Source: Actinacidiphila cocklensis (GTDB lineage: Bacteria > Actinomycetota > Actinomycetes > Streptomycetales > Streptomycetaceae). From it: a stretch of DNA of 64,000 bases. Positions 8,389 to 18,486 of this stretch are shown one piece after another. Every line of letters begins with the position of its first letter. Position 1 is the first letter of the stretch. The notes beneath the pieces were generated by a model. It had not been told where the DNA came from, ran no database searches, and saw nothing but the letters and a program-made list of their open reading frames with translations. The stretch is from positions 143,466 through 207,465 of the forward strand of contig NZ_CAJSLV010000048.1 in NCBI RefSeq assembly GCF_907177275.1. Reading direction: 5' to 3'. The translations under genes and the position numbers were made by a program.

Positions 8389-8489
8389 CCTCATTGCCGG
8401 CGGGGCTGGTCCTCAATCGCCGGACGGGCTCGGTTTTGTTGACGCCCGCGACCATCCACCCGCGCCTCCTCAAACGCCGGACGGGCTGG
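8389..8489 (+). repeat. Three copies of a 22-bp intergenic repeat (CGCCGGACGGGCTG type)
   Basis: Copies lie at 8389-8410, 8411-8432 (directly abutting) and 8468-8489. All share CCTCA(a/t).(c)GCCGG.(c)GGGCT. The third is the cleanest form (CAAACGCCGGACGGGCTGG). This sequence type is, to my knowledge, abundant between Streptomyces genes. The copies occupy the gap between degV and the 8516-9094 gene. Confidence 0.65.
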
Positions 8490-8515
8490 AATGTATGGCC
8501 CCCCGCGACGCGGGC

Positions 8516-9094
8516 CTACTCGCCTGAGGCCGGGAGTTTGGGGGGCTGGGTCGGGGTCCAGTGGCGGAGGGCATCGGATTCGATGGCGATCTGGTCGGTC
8601 AGCGAGGCCAGGTCGTCGGCGGTGGCGTGGTGGGCGCGGTCCTGGGCCGCCCAGCGGAGGGAGTCCGCGGAGTGGGTGACGTGGTGGACGCGGGTGGCCA
8701 GTTCGGGGAGGCGGGCCGCGACACGGGACTTGTCCGGCTCCCGTTCGAGGAGTTTCAGCTCGCCGTCGAGGGCGCGGGCGTGGTCGTTGAGGCGGGCCAT
8801 CAGCGCGGCGGCCTCGGCGAGGGCGGCGTCGTCTGGGTGGCGCTCGTCCAGCGCGGCGAAGGTGCTGTCGATGGCGGTGCGCAGGTCGATCCGGAGCTGG
8901 ACCACGTCGCCCGCGACGCCCGGTGACGTGTAGCGGCGGGCCTTGAGCTGGGCGTCCTCGACGACCCTGCGGGCCTGGGCGGTACCGCGGGTCACACCGC
9001 GTTTGACCGCGCGCACGGTTCGTACCGTCGCGACCGTGGCCAGCGCCGCGAAGATCAGCAGGAACAGGAGGACGACGATGCCGGCGGTTTCCAC
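8516..9094 (-). CDS. Membrane-anchored coiled-coil protein, function unknown
   Basis: 192 residues. One N-terminal transmembrane helix (ETAGIVVLLFLLIFAALATVA, residues 2-22) is followed by a basic cytoplasmic stretch (RTVRAVKRGVTRGTAQARR). Then comes a long helical region rich in Ala, Glu and Arg with heptad-like spacing (LAEAAALMARLNDHARALDGEL, TDQIAIESDALRHW). No enzymatic motif is visible. The gene is separated from leuS by about 125 bp and lies upstream of degV in the same direction. Similar small membrane proteins occur at this place in streptomycetes. The start ATG 9094 is preceded by GGAGGAG-type purines. Confidence 0.75.
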   Translation of the reverse strand: METAGIVVLLFLLIFAALATVATVRTVRAVKRGVTRGTAQARRVVEDAQLKARRYTSPGVAGDVVQLRIDLRTAIDSTFAALDERHPDDAALAEAAALMARLNDHARALDGELKLLEREPDKSRVAARLPELATRVHHVTHSADSLRWAAQDRAHHATADDLASLTDQIAIESDALRHWTPTQPPKLPASGE

Positions 9095-9220
9095 GGGCGG
9101 CTCCTCCTGAGAGTGCTCGGCGGACGGCGTGACGCGCCGCTCCCTCCACGGTAACCGCAGGGGCAGGCCGGTGGAATCCGGTGGATCCCCCAGCCTGCCC
9201 CTAGGTGGCGTGGCACGCGC

Positions 9221-12106
<2,886 letters not shown>

Positions 12107-12178
12107 CGTCCTCGGTACTCCATCGATGTCATGACGGCTGCTGCGGCCCGTCTCTGCCCGTGTCCTGCCTGCACAAAC

Positions 12179-12203
12179 AAAAAAGCCCCTCGCGCAGGAG
12201 GGG
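12179..12203 (-). terminator. leuS leader attenuator hairpin
   Basis: On the minus strand the stem CCCCTC/GAGGGG (12198-12203 with 12186-12191, a 6-bp core plus a wobble) is followed immediately by six U residues (12184-12179). This is a textbook intrinsic terminator. It lies about 75 nt before the leuS start and about 25 nt after the stop of the Leu-rich leader peptide. Confidence 0.8.
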
Positions 12204-12226
12204 TGCCGCACCGACGTGGTTCGTTG

Positions 12227-12265
12227 TCAGCGCGGCTCGCTAAGCAGGAGGCTCATGGCTCGCAT
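12227..12265 (-). CDS. leuS leader peptide (MRAMSLLLSEPR)
   Basis: A 12-codon reading frame with ATG at 12265 and a second in-frame ATG at 12256, which would give MSLLLSEPR. Three consecutive leucine codons, CTC CTG CTT, include CTT, which is rare in GC-rich Streptomyces genes. The TGA at 12227-12229 is followed by the attenuator hairpin upstream of leuS. The arrangement fits ribosome-stalling control: scarce leucyl-tRNA stalls the ribosome on LLL, prevents terminator formation and allows leuS transcription. Coding is inferred from arrangement; the Shine-Dalgarno is weak, so leaderless translation is possible. Confidence 0.7.
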   Translation of the reverse strand: MRAMSLLLSEPR

Positions 12266-12290
12266 GCCGCCAGGTTACCGCAGCGGGCAC

Positions 12291-12321
12291 GGCCCCCGCA
12301 CCGTTGACCGGTGCGGGGGCC
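12291..12321 (-). terminator. Strong GC hairpin downstream of the S53 peptidase gene
   Basis: Perfect 13-bp inverted repeat (12291-12303 with 12309-12321, core GGCCCCCGCACCG) and a 5-nt loop. It lies 30 nt after the peptidase stop codon and ahead of the leuS leader. No U-tract is present, as is common for Streptomyces terminators. Confidence 0.75.
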
Positions 12322-12350
12322 GCAGGACTCGCAGGTGCTGCTGCTGGTGC

Positions 12351-14312
12351 TCAGCGCCCGTGCTTGGGCGGCAGCGAGGACGTGACGTAGCCCTTGGCGG
12401 GCGTGCCCACCCCGGTGACGTCGTCGTATCCGACCGTGGCGTGCAGCGAGGCGTCGGCGCCGAGCGTCCGCAGGGACACGATGGTGCCCTCCGAGGCGTC
12501 GAAGGCGTTCGCGTAGTCCACACGGACCACGGCGAGGCCCTGGCCCTGACCCAGCGGGTGGTCGGTGACGTCGTGGTACGCGGACGTCCCGTACTTGTCG
12601 TAGATCAGCGGGTTGGCGAAGCCGATCGCGATGCCGTGCCTGGCCTGCTGTGCGAGGGCCTGGACGCCGGCGATGACCGGTGCGGCCAGCGACGTGCCGC
12701 CGATGCGGTACGTGCTGTACTGCAGCGACCCGTCGGGGTACGACTGGGTCTGGCCGACCAGGAAGCCGGTGTTCGGGTCGGCGACCGCCGCGATGTCGGG
12801 CTCGACACGCTGCTTGACGGTGCCGCCGTTGGCCAGCGCCAGCGAGTCGGGGACCACACCGCGCTGGTAGAACGGCTGGTCGTAGTACTTGCTGGTGCCG
12901 CCGCCCGCGCCGGAGGTGTACGGGCCGGGGAAGCCGGTCCAGGACTTTCCGTCGGCGGACAGCGGGGCGCGCTCGGTGCCCCAGCCGGTCTCCCACTGGT
13001 ACTTGTCGTTCTTGCCGACCGCCAGCGAGGTGCCGCCGACGGAGGTGGCCCAGGGGGAGTTGCCGGGGACGTCGGCCTGCTTCACACCGGTGGAGGCGAC
13101 GTTGTCGCCCGAGTCACCGGAGGAGAAGTAGAAGCCGATGCCCTCGACGGCACCCTGCTGGAAGACCTGGTCGTAGGCCGCCGCGATGTCCGGCGTCTCG
13201 TTGGCCTCGACGTCGCCCCAGGAGTTGGAGACGATGTCGGCCAGGTGGTTGTCGACGACCTTGTTCAGCGCGTCGAGCAGGTCGTTGTCGAAGCAGGAGG
13301 CACCGCCGACGTAGACGATGTCCGCGTCGGGGGCGACCGCGTGCACCGCCTCGACGTCGAGGGTCTCCTCGCCGTACCAACCGCCGGCACCGCAGTCGAC
13401 CGTGCTGTTGTAGTCGGCCGGCAGGACCTGCGAGAGCTGGCCCTTCTTGTACTTCTGGCCGCCGGTGTCGTTGGCGTATCGTGCCGCGTCCTGCGCAATG
13501 TACGGCGACGCGTAGGCGTCGGTGATGGCCACCGTCACGCCCTTGCCGGTGTAATTGCCCGCGCCGTACGCGGCACGCAGCTGGTCGCCGGTGTACCCCT
13601 GGATGGCGTACGGGGCCTTGCTGCCGTATGCCGAGGGGTACTTCGGGTCGGTGTTCGAGCCGAAGTACGTGGAGAAGGGCCCGGCGTTCTTGAAGACCCC
13701 GTCCGGAGGCGGCAGCGCCTCGTCGTGGCTGGACTTCTTCGGTGCCGTGTCCAGACCGGTGACGGTGAGCACCGCGCCGTGCAGCGAGGCGGGCGCGGTG
13801 GCGTTGCCGGTCGGGGCGCGGTAGGTGTGGCCCGACTTGGTGTAGTTGTGCAGCTGGGTCCCGAACGCCTTCTCCGCGGCGGCCACGTCACCGGTGACGG
13901 AGAGGTAGTGCCGGTTGGCGCCGGTCACCTTCAGGCCCGAGGACTTCAGCCAGGCGGTGACCTCGGCGACCTGCGCCTTGGTCGCGCCGTACGCGGCCTG
14001 GGTCTGTGCTGCCGTCAGGTAGTGCCCGTAGGCGGACGAGTTCGGGTCGGAAACGGCCTTGGCGTAGGCCGCGAGGCCCTTGGCGTCCTTGCCGGCCAGG
14101 TAGACCCGGACGGTCACCTTGGCGGAGTCGGCGGTGGCGCCCTTGTCCGCCTGGGCGGTGGCCCACTGCGGCTTGGTGCCGGACAGGAGCTGGCGTCCGG
14201 CGGACGGATCGGCCGAGGCGGACTGGGTGCCAAGCGCGAGCGCGCTGGCGACCAGCGGCAGCGCGGCGGCGGCCACCAGTCCCACGCGCGTCCTTTTGCG
14301 CTCAAATCTCAT
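12351..14312 (-). CDS. Secreted S53 (sedolisin/kumamolisin-type) peptidase with pro-domain
   Basis: 653-residue secreted serine-carboxyl endopeptidase. A signal peptide at residues 1-35 (RFERKRTRVGLVAAAALPLV, ending ASA) is followed by a pro-kumamolisin activation domain (about 50-190, VRVYLAGKDAKGLAAYA, YGHYLTAAQ). The catalytic domain begins near residue 235. The Glu/Asp catalytic pair is in EETLDVEAVHAV near residue 319, the oxyanion Asp in YFSSGDSGDN, and the nucleophile Ser in GGTSLAAP near residue 539. The C-terminal DVT...GVGTPAKG region matches the calcium-site end of the family. It is monocistronic, ended by the hairpin at 12291-12321. It is probably an extracellular acid-stable protease for nutrient acquisition. 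Confidence 0.93.
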   Translation of the reverse strand: MRFERKRTRVGLVAAAALPLVASALALGTQSASADPSAGRQLLSGTKPQWATAQADKGATADSAKVTVRVYLAGKDAKGLAAYAKAVSDPNSSAYGHYLTAAQTQAAYGATKAQVAEVTAWLKSSGLKVTGANRHYLSVTGDVAAAEKAFGTQLHNYTKSGHTYRAPTGNATAPASLHGAVLTVTGLDTAPKKSSHDEALPPPDGVFKNAGPFSTYFGSNTDPKYPSAYGSKAPYAIQGYTGDQLRAAYGAGNYTGKGVTVAITDAYASPYIAQDAARYANDTGGQKYKKGQLSQVLPADYNSTVDCGAGGWYGEETLDVEAVHAVAPDADIVYVGGASCFDNDLLDALNKVVDNHLADIVSNSWGDVEANETPDIAAAYDQVFQQGAVEGIGFYFSSGDSGDNVASTGVKQADVPGNSPWATSVGGTSLAVGKNDKYQWETGWGTERAPLSADGKSWTGFPGPYTSGAGGGTSKYYDQPFYQRGVVPDSLALANGGTVKQRVEPDIAAVADPNTGFLVGQTQSYPDGSLQYSTYRIGGTSLAAPVIAGVQALAQQARHGIAIGFANPLIYDKYGTSAYHDVTDHPLGQGQGLAVVRVDYANAFDASEGTIVSLRTLGADASLHATVGYDDVTGVGTPAKGYVTSSLPPKHGR

Positions 14313-14665
14313 GTAACCCCCATGCGAAGCGAGTTGTCGCGTTATTCGCGTTGGTCGCGCACTGCGGCGTCGCCGCTATGCGTACACGTCGTACCGCAGA
14401 GCGACACTCTTTCGCTGATCAGTTCATGCCAGGGGCATGAAAACACCAAGAGCAGGTCAAGGAACGATCTGCTCCGGACACTCCGGTGATCAGGCGAACC
14501 GACGCTAGCAGCACGGAAGTTGTCCCGACAGAGGGCATTTTCCCGACTGTGCGGGGCATTTCGGCCTCTCACCGCGGAACACCGCGGCCCGTCGCGACGG
14601 GGCGGTCCGCGGCAGGCCCTAGCCTCGGTCGGAGGGGCTGCGGTGACGAGCGAAGGGCAGGGCCG
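14313..14665. other. Divergent intergenic region (S53 peptidase / PEP-mutase-like gene)
   Basis: 353 bp without a convincing gene, relatively AT-rich around 14335-14480. It holds two short inverted repeats: CATGCC/GGCATG (14425-14439) and GAGCAG/CTGCTC (14450-14474). These could be operators for the divergent genes. No clear -35/-10 pair could be fixed. Confidence 0.45.
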
Positions 14666-15433
14666 ATGACTTTCCACGACCTCCACCACCAGGGCGACCT
14701 GCCGCTGCTGCTTCCCAACGCCTGGGACGTCGCCTCCGCGCTGGCCTTCGCCGGCGCGGGCTTCCCCGCCGTCGGCACGACCAGCTTCGGCGTCGCCGCG
14801 GCGGCCGGCGAACCGGACGGCGGGCGGGCCAGCAGGGACGCGACCCGTACGCTCGCCCGCCTGCTGGCGGGCCTGCCCGTCCACGTGACCGCGGACATCG
14901 AGGACGGCTACGCCGAGGACCCCGAGCAGGTCGCCGACTACGCGGCCTCGCTCGGCGTGGCCGGAATCAACCTGGAGGACAGCTCGGGCGGCGCGCTCGT
15001 CGACCCCGCGCTGCACGCGGCCAAGGTCGCCGCGGTCAAGAGCCGGGCGCCCGGCCTGTTCGTCAACGCCCGGGTCGACACCTACTGGCTCGGCCAGGAC
15101 GCCGGCGTCGAGGCCTCGCTCGCCCGCGCGCTGGCCTACGTCGAGGCCGGCGCCGACGGCGTCTTCTTCCCCGGCGCCACCGCGCCCGACGACCTGCGCG
15201 CGCTGACCGCGGGCACCCCGGTCCCGGTCAACGTGCTGCTCGTACCGGGGCTCACCCTCGCGGAGCTGGGCTCGCTCGGGGTCCGCCGGGTGAGCACCGG
15301 CTCGCTGCCCTACCGCGCCGCGCTCGACGCGGCTGTCTCCGTCGCCACCGACGCGCGGGACGGTCGCACGCCCCAGAAGGCGACGCCGTACGCGGCGCTG
15401 CAGCAGCGGCTGGTACGCCACCAGGCGCTGTAG
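14666..15433 (+). CDS. Isocitrate lyase / PEP mutase-superfamily enzyme
   Basis: 255-residue TIM-barrel enzyme of the PEP mutase/isocitrate lyase superfamily. The start ATG 14666 follows GAAGGGC. Signature parts are LPNAWDVASALAFAGAGFPA, the metal-site strand TADIEDGYAEDP, then GINLEDSS, VNARVDTYWLG and GVFFPGA. The conserved (K/R)KC-type lyase loop of true isocitrate lyase is not seen. It therefore resembles the short single-domain subgroup acting on oxaloacetate-, carboxyphosphonoenolpyruvate- or 2-methylisocitrate-like C-C/C-P bonds. The substrate is unknown. The last codons lie in a 30-bp tandem duplication (15401-15460) whose second unit begins with the stop codon. Confidence 0.85.
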   Translation: MTFHDLHHQGDLPLLLPNAWDVASALAFAGAGFPAVGTTSFGVAAAAGEPDGGRASRDATRTLARLLAGLPVHVTADIEDGYAEDPEQVADYAASLGVAGINLEDSSGGALVDPALHAAKVAAVKSRAPGLFVNARVDTYWLGQDAGVEASLARALAYVEAGADGVFFPGATAPDDLRALTAGTPVPVNVLLVPGLTLAELGSLGVRRVSTGSLPYRAALDAAVSVATDARDGRTPQKATPYAALQQRLVRHQAL

Positions 15434-15460
15434 CAGAGGCTGGTACGCCACCACGAGACC
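15401..15460 (+). repeat. 30-bp tandem duplication at the 3' end of the PEP-mutase-like gene
   Basis: Units 15401-15430 and 15431-15460 share GCAG(c/a)GGCTGGTACGCCACCA-type sequence. The first unit encodes the final residues of the protein, and TAG at 15431-15433 opens the second unit. Confidence 0.7.
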
Positions 15461-15473
15461 CGGTGGCCCGCCG

Positions 15474-15821
15474 TCAGCGGTGGGACAGGACATTGACGAC
15501 CCGGCCGTGCGGATCCCGCACGAAGAAGCGCCGCACACCCCACTCCTCGTCCTGCAGGGGATGGACGATCTCCGCCCCGCTCCCCCGCACCGCCTCGTAG
15601 ACCGCGTCGACGTCGTCGACCTCCACGCTGATGTCGGCGACGACCGGCGCGGTCCGGTCCGCGGCCATGAAGCTGATCTGCGCCCCCGGGGCGGCGGGCG
15701 ACGCGAGCGTCACGATCCACCCCAGGTCCATGGCCTCCTCGAAGCCCAGCAGCCCGTAGAAGCCGCGGCTCGCCGCCACGTCCTCCGACCGCACGTTGGG
15801 CACCACCCGGCGAACGCTCAC
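15474..15821 (-). CDS. VOC-superfamily (glyoxalase/dioxygenase-like) protein
   Basis: 115-residue single VOC module with two beta-alpha-beta-beta-beta halves. The first reads VVPNVRSEDVAASRGFYGLL then GWIVTLASPAAPGAQISF. The second reads ISVEVDDVDAVYEAVRGSGA then RRFFVRDPHGRVVNVLSH. The usual metal ligands are partly visible (late Glu-type position replaced), so activity is uncertain. Such short proteins act as glyoxalases, bleomycin-type binding proteins or dioxygenases. The start is GTG 15821. It faces the PEP-mutase-like gene tail to tail and is divergent from the MFS gene at 15967. Confidence 0.85.
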   Translation of the reverse strand: MSVRRVVPNVRSEDVAASRGFYGLLGFEEAMDLGWIVTLASPAAPGAQISFMAADRTAPVVADISVEVDDVDAVYEAVRGSGAEIVHPLQDEEWGVRRFFVRDPHGRVVNVLSHR

Positions 15822-15966
15822 GTCGACTTCCGATCTGTACCGACAACGGTCCCGGCACTACGATCCCCCCATGCCCTCCGGACCCCACTGACCGACCCGC
15901 CGTCCGCCACTCCATTGCGCGCGCGGACGCCCGGTCGCTCACGTCCCGTCGACTCCGGAGTTCCCC

Positions 15967-17181
15967 ATGTCCCGCCCCGACCGGGGCAGCGCGTCCTATC
16001 GCGCTGTCCTCGCCCTGCCGCGCGCCCGCGCGCTCTTCGCCACCGCCACCCTGGCCCGCATGTCGTACGGCCTGCTGTCCCTGCCGCTGCTGCTCGCCGT
16101 ACGCGACGGCACCGGCTCCTACGCCGTCGCCGGCACCGCCGCCGGCCTGTTCGGGCTGGCCTCCGCGCTCCTCGGCCCCTACCGGTCCCGGCTCGTCGAA
16201 CACCACCGCGGCGCGCTCCCGGCCCTGACCCTCCTCTACGGCGCCCTGCTCGGCTGCCTCGCCGCCGGCTCCGCGCTCGGCACGGACGCCTGGCTCGCGG
16301 TGGCGCTCTCGGTGCTCGCCGGGGTCTTCCCACCGCCCGTGGGACCGCTGATGCGGACCCGCTGGGGCGAGCTGACCCGCAGCGAGGAGCAGCGGCAGAC
16401 GGCGCTGAGCCTGGACGCCGTCACCGAGTCCACCGTCTTCGCCGTCGGCCCGGTCCTCGGCGGCCTGCTGACCGCCGCGACCTCCGCGCCCCTGTCGCTC
16501 GCGGCCACCGCGGCGGTCGCCGTCGCCGGCTTCACCGCCTTCGCGTCCGTCCTCGGCCCGGTCCGGGAAACACCGACATCGGAGGACGCGGAGGACGCGG
16601 CGAAGGCGCGGCGGCGACTCGGGCCGCCGCCCGCACCGGGCTTCGCCACCCTCCTGGTGGTGGTCCTCGGCAGCGGCAGCGCACTGGCGCTCGCCGAGGT
16701 GGGCGTCGTCGCCGCCCGCGGCGCGGCCGTCGCGGGTCCGCTGATGGCCGTGTGCGCGGTCGGCGGCGCCGTCGGCGGCCTCGTCTACGGCCGCACCCGC
16801 TGGCGCACGCCGCCGCACCGCCGGCTGCTGATCCTCGGGGCACTCGCCGCCGCCTGCTACGCACTGCCGGCCGCGGCGTCCGCGCCGGCCGCCGTCGCCC
16901 TCGGCCTGCTGCTGGCCGGAGCCTGCTCCGACACCCTGCTGATCACCGCGTACCTCCAGGTCGACACCCTGGTCGCGGCCGGCTCGCGCACCGAGGCGAG
17001 CGCCTGGATCAACACCGCGTACAACCTGGGCAGCGCTCTGGGCTCCGCCGCGGCGGGCGTCCTGATCTCGCGCTACGGCGCCGCTCCGGCATTCCCCGCG
17101 GCCACCGCGGTCCTGCTCGCCGCTACCGCCCTCGCAGCCCTCCTCGGCGCACGGCGCCCCACCGTCCGCCCGGCGGTGTGA
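15967..17181 (+). CDS. MFS transporter
   Basis: 404-residue major facilitator with about 12 transmembrane segments. The first half contains LARMSYGLLSLPLLLAVRDG, then GLASALLGPYRSRLVEHHRG, the loop 2-3 equivalent. A cytoplasmic linker rich in Glu/Asp/Lys (TPTSEDAEDAAKARRR, near residue 200) separates the halves. Overall it resembles actinobacterial MFS exporters of unknown substrate. It starts at ATG 15967 (MSRPDRGSASYRAVLALPRA) and ends before the hairpin at 17257-17303. It is the last chromosomal gene before the integrated element. Confidence 0.87.
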   Translation: MSRPDRGSASYRAVLALPRARALFATATLARMSYGLLSLPLLLAVRDGTGSYAVAGTAAGLFGLASALLGPYRSRLVEHHRGALPALTLLYGALLGCLAAGSALGTDAWLAVALSVLAGVFPPPVGPLMRTRWGELTRSEEQRQTALSLDAVTESTVFAVGPVLGGLLTAATSAPLSLAATAAVAVAGFTAFASVLGPVRETPTSEDAEDAAKARRRLGPPPAPGFATLLVVVLGSGSALALAEVGVVAARGAAVAGPLMAVCAVGGAVGGLVYGRTRWRTPPHRRLLILGALAAACYALPAAASAPAAVALGLLLAGACSDTLLITAYLQVDTLVAAGSRTEASAWINTAYNLGSALGSAAAGVLISRYGAAPAFPAATAVLLAATALAALLGARRPTVRPAV

Positions 17182-17256
17182 GCCGGGCGGACAGGCGCAA
17201 AAGGCGAGGGTGGGGGGCGACGCCCCGCCACGCGAGGCTCAGCCGAGCACAAACGA

Positions 17257-17303
17257 CGAGGGCGGAGTGTGGTCGCGATGTCCGCGAGCACACTCCGCCC
17301 TCG
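17257..17303. terminator. Strong hairpin, probable displaced terminator of the interrupted tRNA-Ala
   Basis: Perfect 15-bp arms (17257-17271 with 17289-17303, core GGGCGGAGTGTG) plus an inner 5-bp TCGCG/CGCGA stem. It lies four bases before attL. The second tRNA-Ala (34372-34444) has a comparable long hairpin 8 bases beyond its 3' end. The hairpin may also terminate the MFS gene from the other side. Confidence 0.75.
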
Positions 17304-17306
17304 ATC

Positions 17307-17314
17307 TTGTGGAG
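17307..17314 (+). other. attL core
   Basis: TTGTGGAG. Left of it is chromosomal sequence (hairpin 17257-17303 plus ATC). Right of it is element sequence that continues the integrase reading frame in phase. Confidence 0.8.
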
Positions 17315-17509
17315 GTCCTGACCTCTTACTTGAACCTAGCTGACGAGGTCAGCGCCCTCCGCTCAGTCTTGACCCGCCTGTCAGGGCCGGACGCGCCAGC
17401 CGACGAGCCGGAACTTGAGGGAAAGGTGCGCGAAGTTAATCAGTGCTTCCCCCGCCTTGCCTCTCAGGCTGTGGACGGTCTTGGTGAGAGTTCCCCGGAG
17501 GCGACCTAG
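17315..17509 (+). other. Stranded 3' end of the integrase gene (64 codons plus TAG)
   Basis: Directly after the attL core an open frame reads VLTSYLNLADEVSALRSVLT and ends in GESSPEAT with TAG at 17507-17509. It has no start of its own. It is in exactly the same phase relative to TTGTGGAG as the integrase gene at attR: both read GTG GAG across the core as Val-Glu. In the excised circle it would form the native C-terminus of a 628-residue integrase. The first 25 residues have heptad-like Leu spacing suggestive of a short coiled coil; a Pro/Glu-rich hinge and a second helix (VREVNQCFPRLASQAVDG) follow. Confidence 0.8.
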
Positions 17510-17739
17510 CGGCAGCTGGCGGGTCGTCCGGGCGCGACGGAACAGGGAGCGCCCACGACTTCGAGGGCGATGTCGCCTAGCGGCATCTTGGCGGAAGGCT
17601 TCATCACAGGTAGGAGGCCCACTCTCCCGTTGGGGGTCATCGGCTCGTGGGATGAGTCGAACCGAGCACGCTCCAACTTCATTACTCAACAAGACAAAAG
17701 GGCCGCACCGGCAGGCGGGTGGGTGCTACGTTATGGCGT
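17510..17739. other. Gap between integrase tail and cargo operon
   Basis: 230 bp in which I see no gene. Base composition falls from GC-rich to mixed toward 17640-17740 (TTCATTACTCAACAAGACAA), where the promoter of the cargo operon should lie; no convincing -35/-10 pair was found. Opposite-strand frames here look like shadow. Confidence 0.5.
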
Positions 17740-18486
17740 ATGTCGTCCAGCGCCGAAAACGCTTCGAGTATCGAAAAGATGATCCTCAAGCTACACGACT
17801 CTTGCATGAATCACATCAGACAGGCAGCACAATCAAACGAGTCGGAGATAAATCGAATTCTACACTTGGAGGCGGATCTTTTCACGTGGCTCGAAGCCCT
17901 GAAAGACAAGCCTGAAGCCCAACAATTCCAGTCAGCACATCGAGATTTTGGACTCGCATTCTATGCGGCAATGAGCGGTCTCTACCGGCAGGCCTTTTCC
18001 AGCCTAAGGTCGTTCATTGAAGTAACCGTCGGAGCAACATTCCTCAGCTCTCATGAATTTAAGCGCCGCCTATGGGTGAGTGGGGATATCGATATCAGCT
18101 GGAAGTCCATCGTATCGGCCGATGACGGACTATATTCCACATCGTTTCTGAACCAGTTTTGCCCAGAAGCGATGGGCGATAAGGAGGAGATGCTTGAGAG
18201 GCTAAAGCGAGCCTACCGTAGATGCTCTGAGTACATTCACGGGAATGTCTCGACTTCTCGATTGCTGCCCACCGACATCAACTACCGCGACGAAGTCGCG
18301 AAAGAGTGGATTACCGTAGCTTCCTCGTCCCTGTTGACGGTAATCCATTGCCTAATGGTGCGCTACTACAAAGACCTTCCCGCAGAGCAGAAGGGAACGG
18401 TTGAGGGGTCGCTTGAGGACCACTATTCCCACCTCATGTCCGTTAGAACACTGCTCGATCTTCCGATGGAGGAGAACAACACGTGA
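17740..18486 (+). CDS. HEPN-like protein, first gene of putative two-gene defence operon
   Basis: 248-residue, mostly helical protein with roughly 50% GC, unlike its neighbours. I chose ATG 17740; a GTG at 17719 is possible. Two features recall HEPN-superfamily proteins such as DUF5677-type. One is an early helix pair with YRQAFSSLRSFIEVTVG (82-98), the common 'eA...lRs.iE' pattern. The other is RRCSEYIHGN (160-169), an R-x5-H arrangement like the HEPN RNase motif. The stop overlaps the ATPase start in GTGA (18483-18486), so the two are coupled. HEPN proteins paired with NTPases are frequent toxins or effectors in phage defence. The function here is inferred; catalysis is untested. Confidence 0.6.
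   Translation: MSSSAENASSIEKMILKLHDSCMNHIRQAAQSNESEINRILHLEADLFTWLEALKDKPEAQQFQSAHRDFGLAFYAAMSGLYRQAFSSLRSFIEVTVGATFLSSHEFKRRLWVSGDIDISWKSIVSADDGLYSTSFLNQFCPEAMGDKEEMLERLKRAYRRCSEYIHGNVSTSRLLPTDINYRDEVAKEWITVASSSLLTVIHCLMVRYYKDLPAEQKGTVEGSLEDHYSHLMSVRTLLDLPMEENNT

Noticed and set aside
17381..17692. 103-codon minus-strand frame at the left end of the element
   Set aside because: It is antisense to the integrase tail, whose phase continuity across the att core is far better evidence; the frame has no family features.
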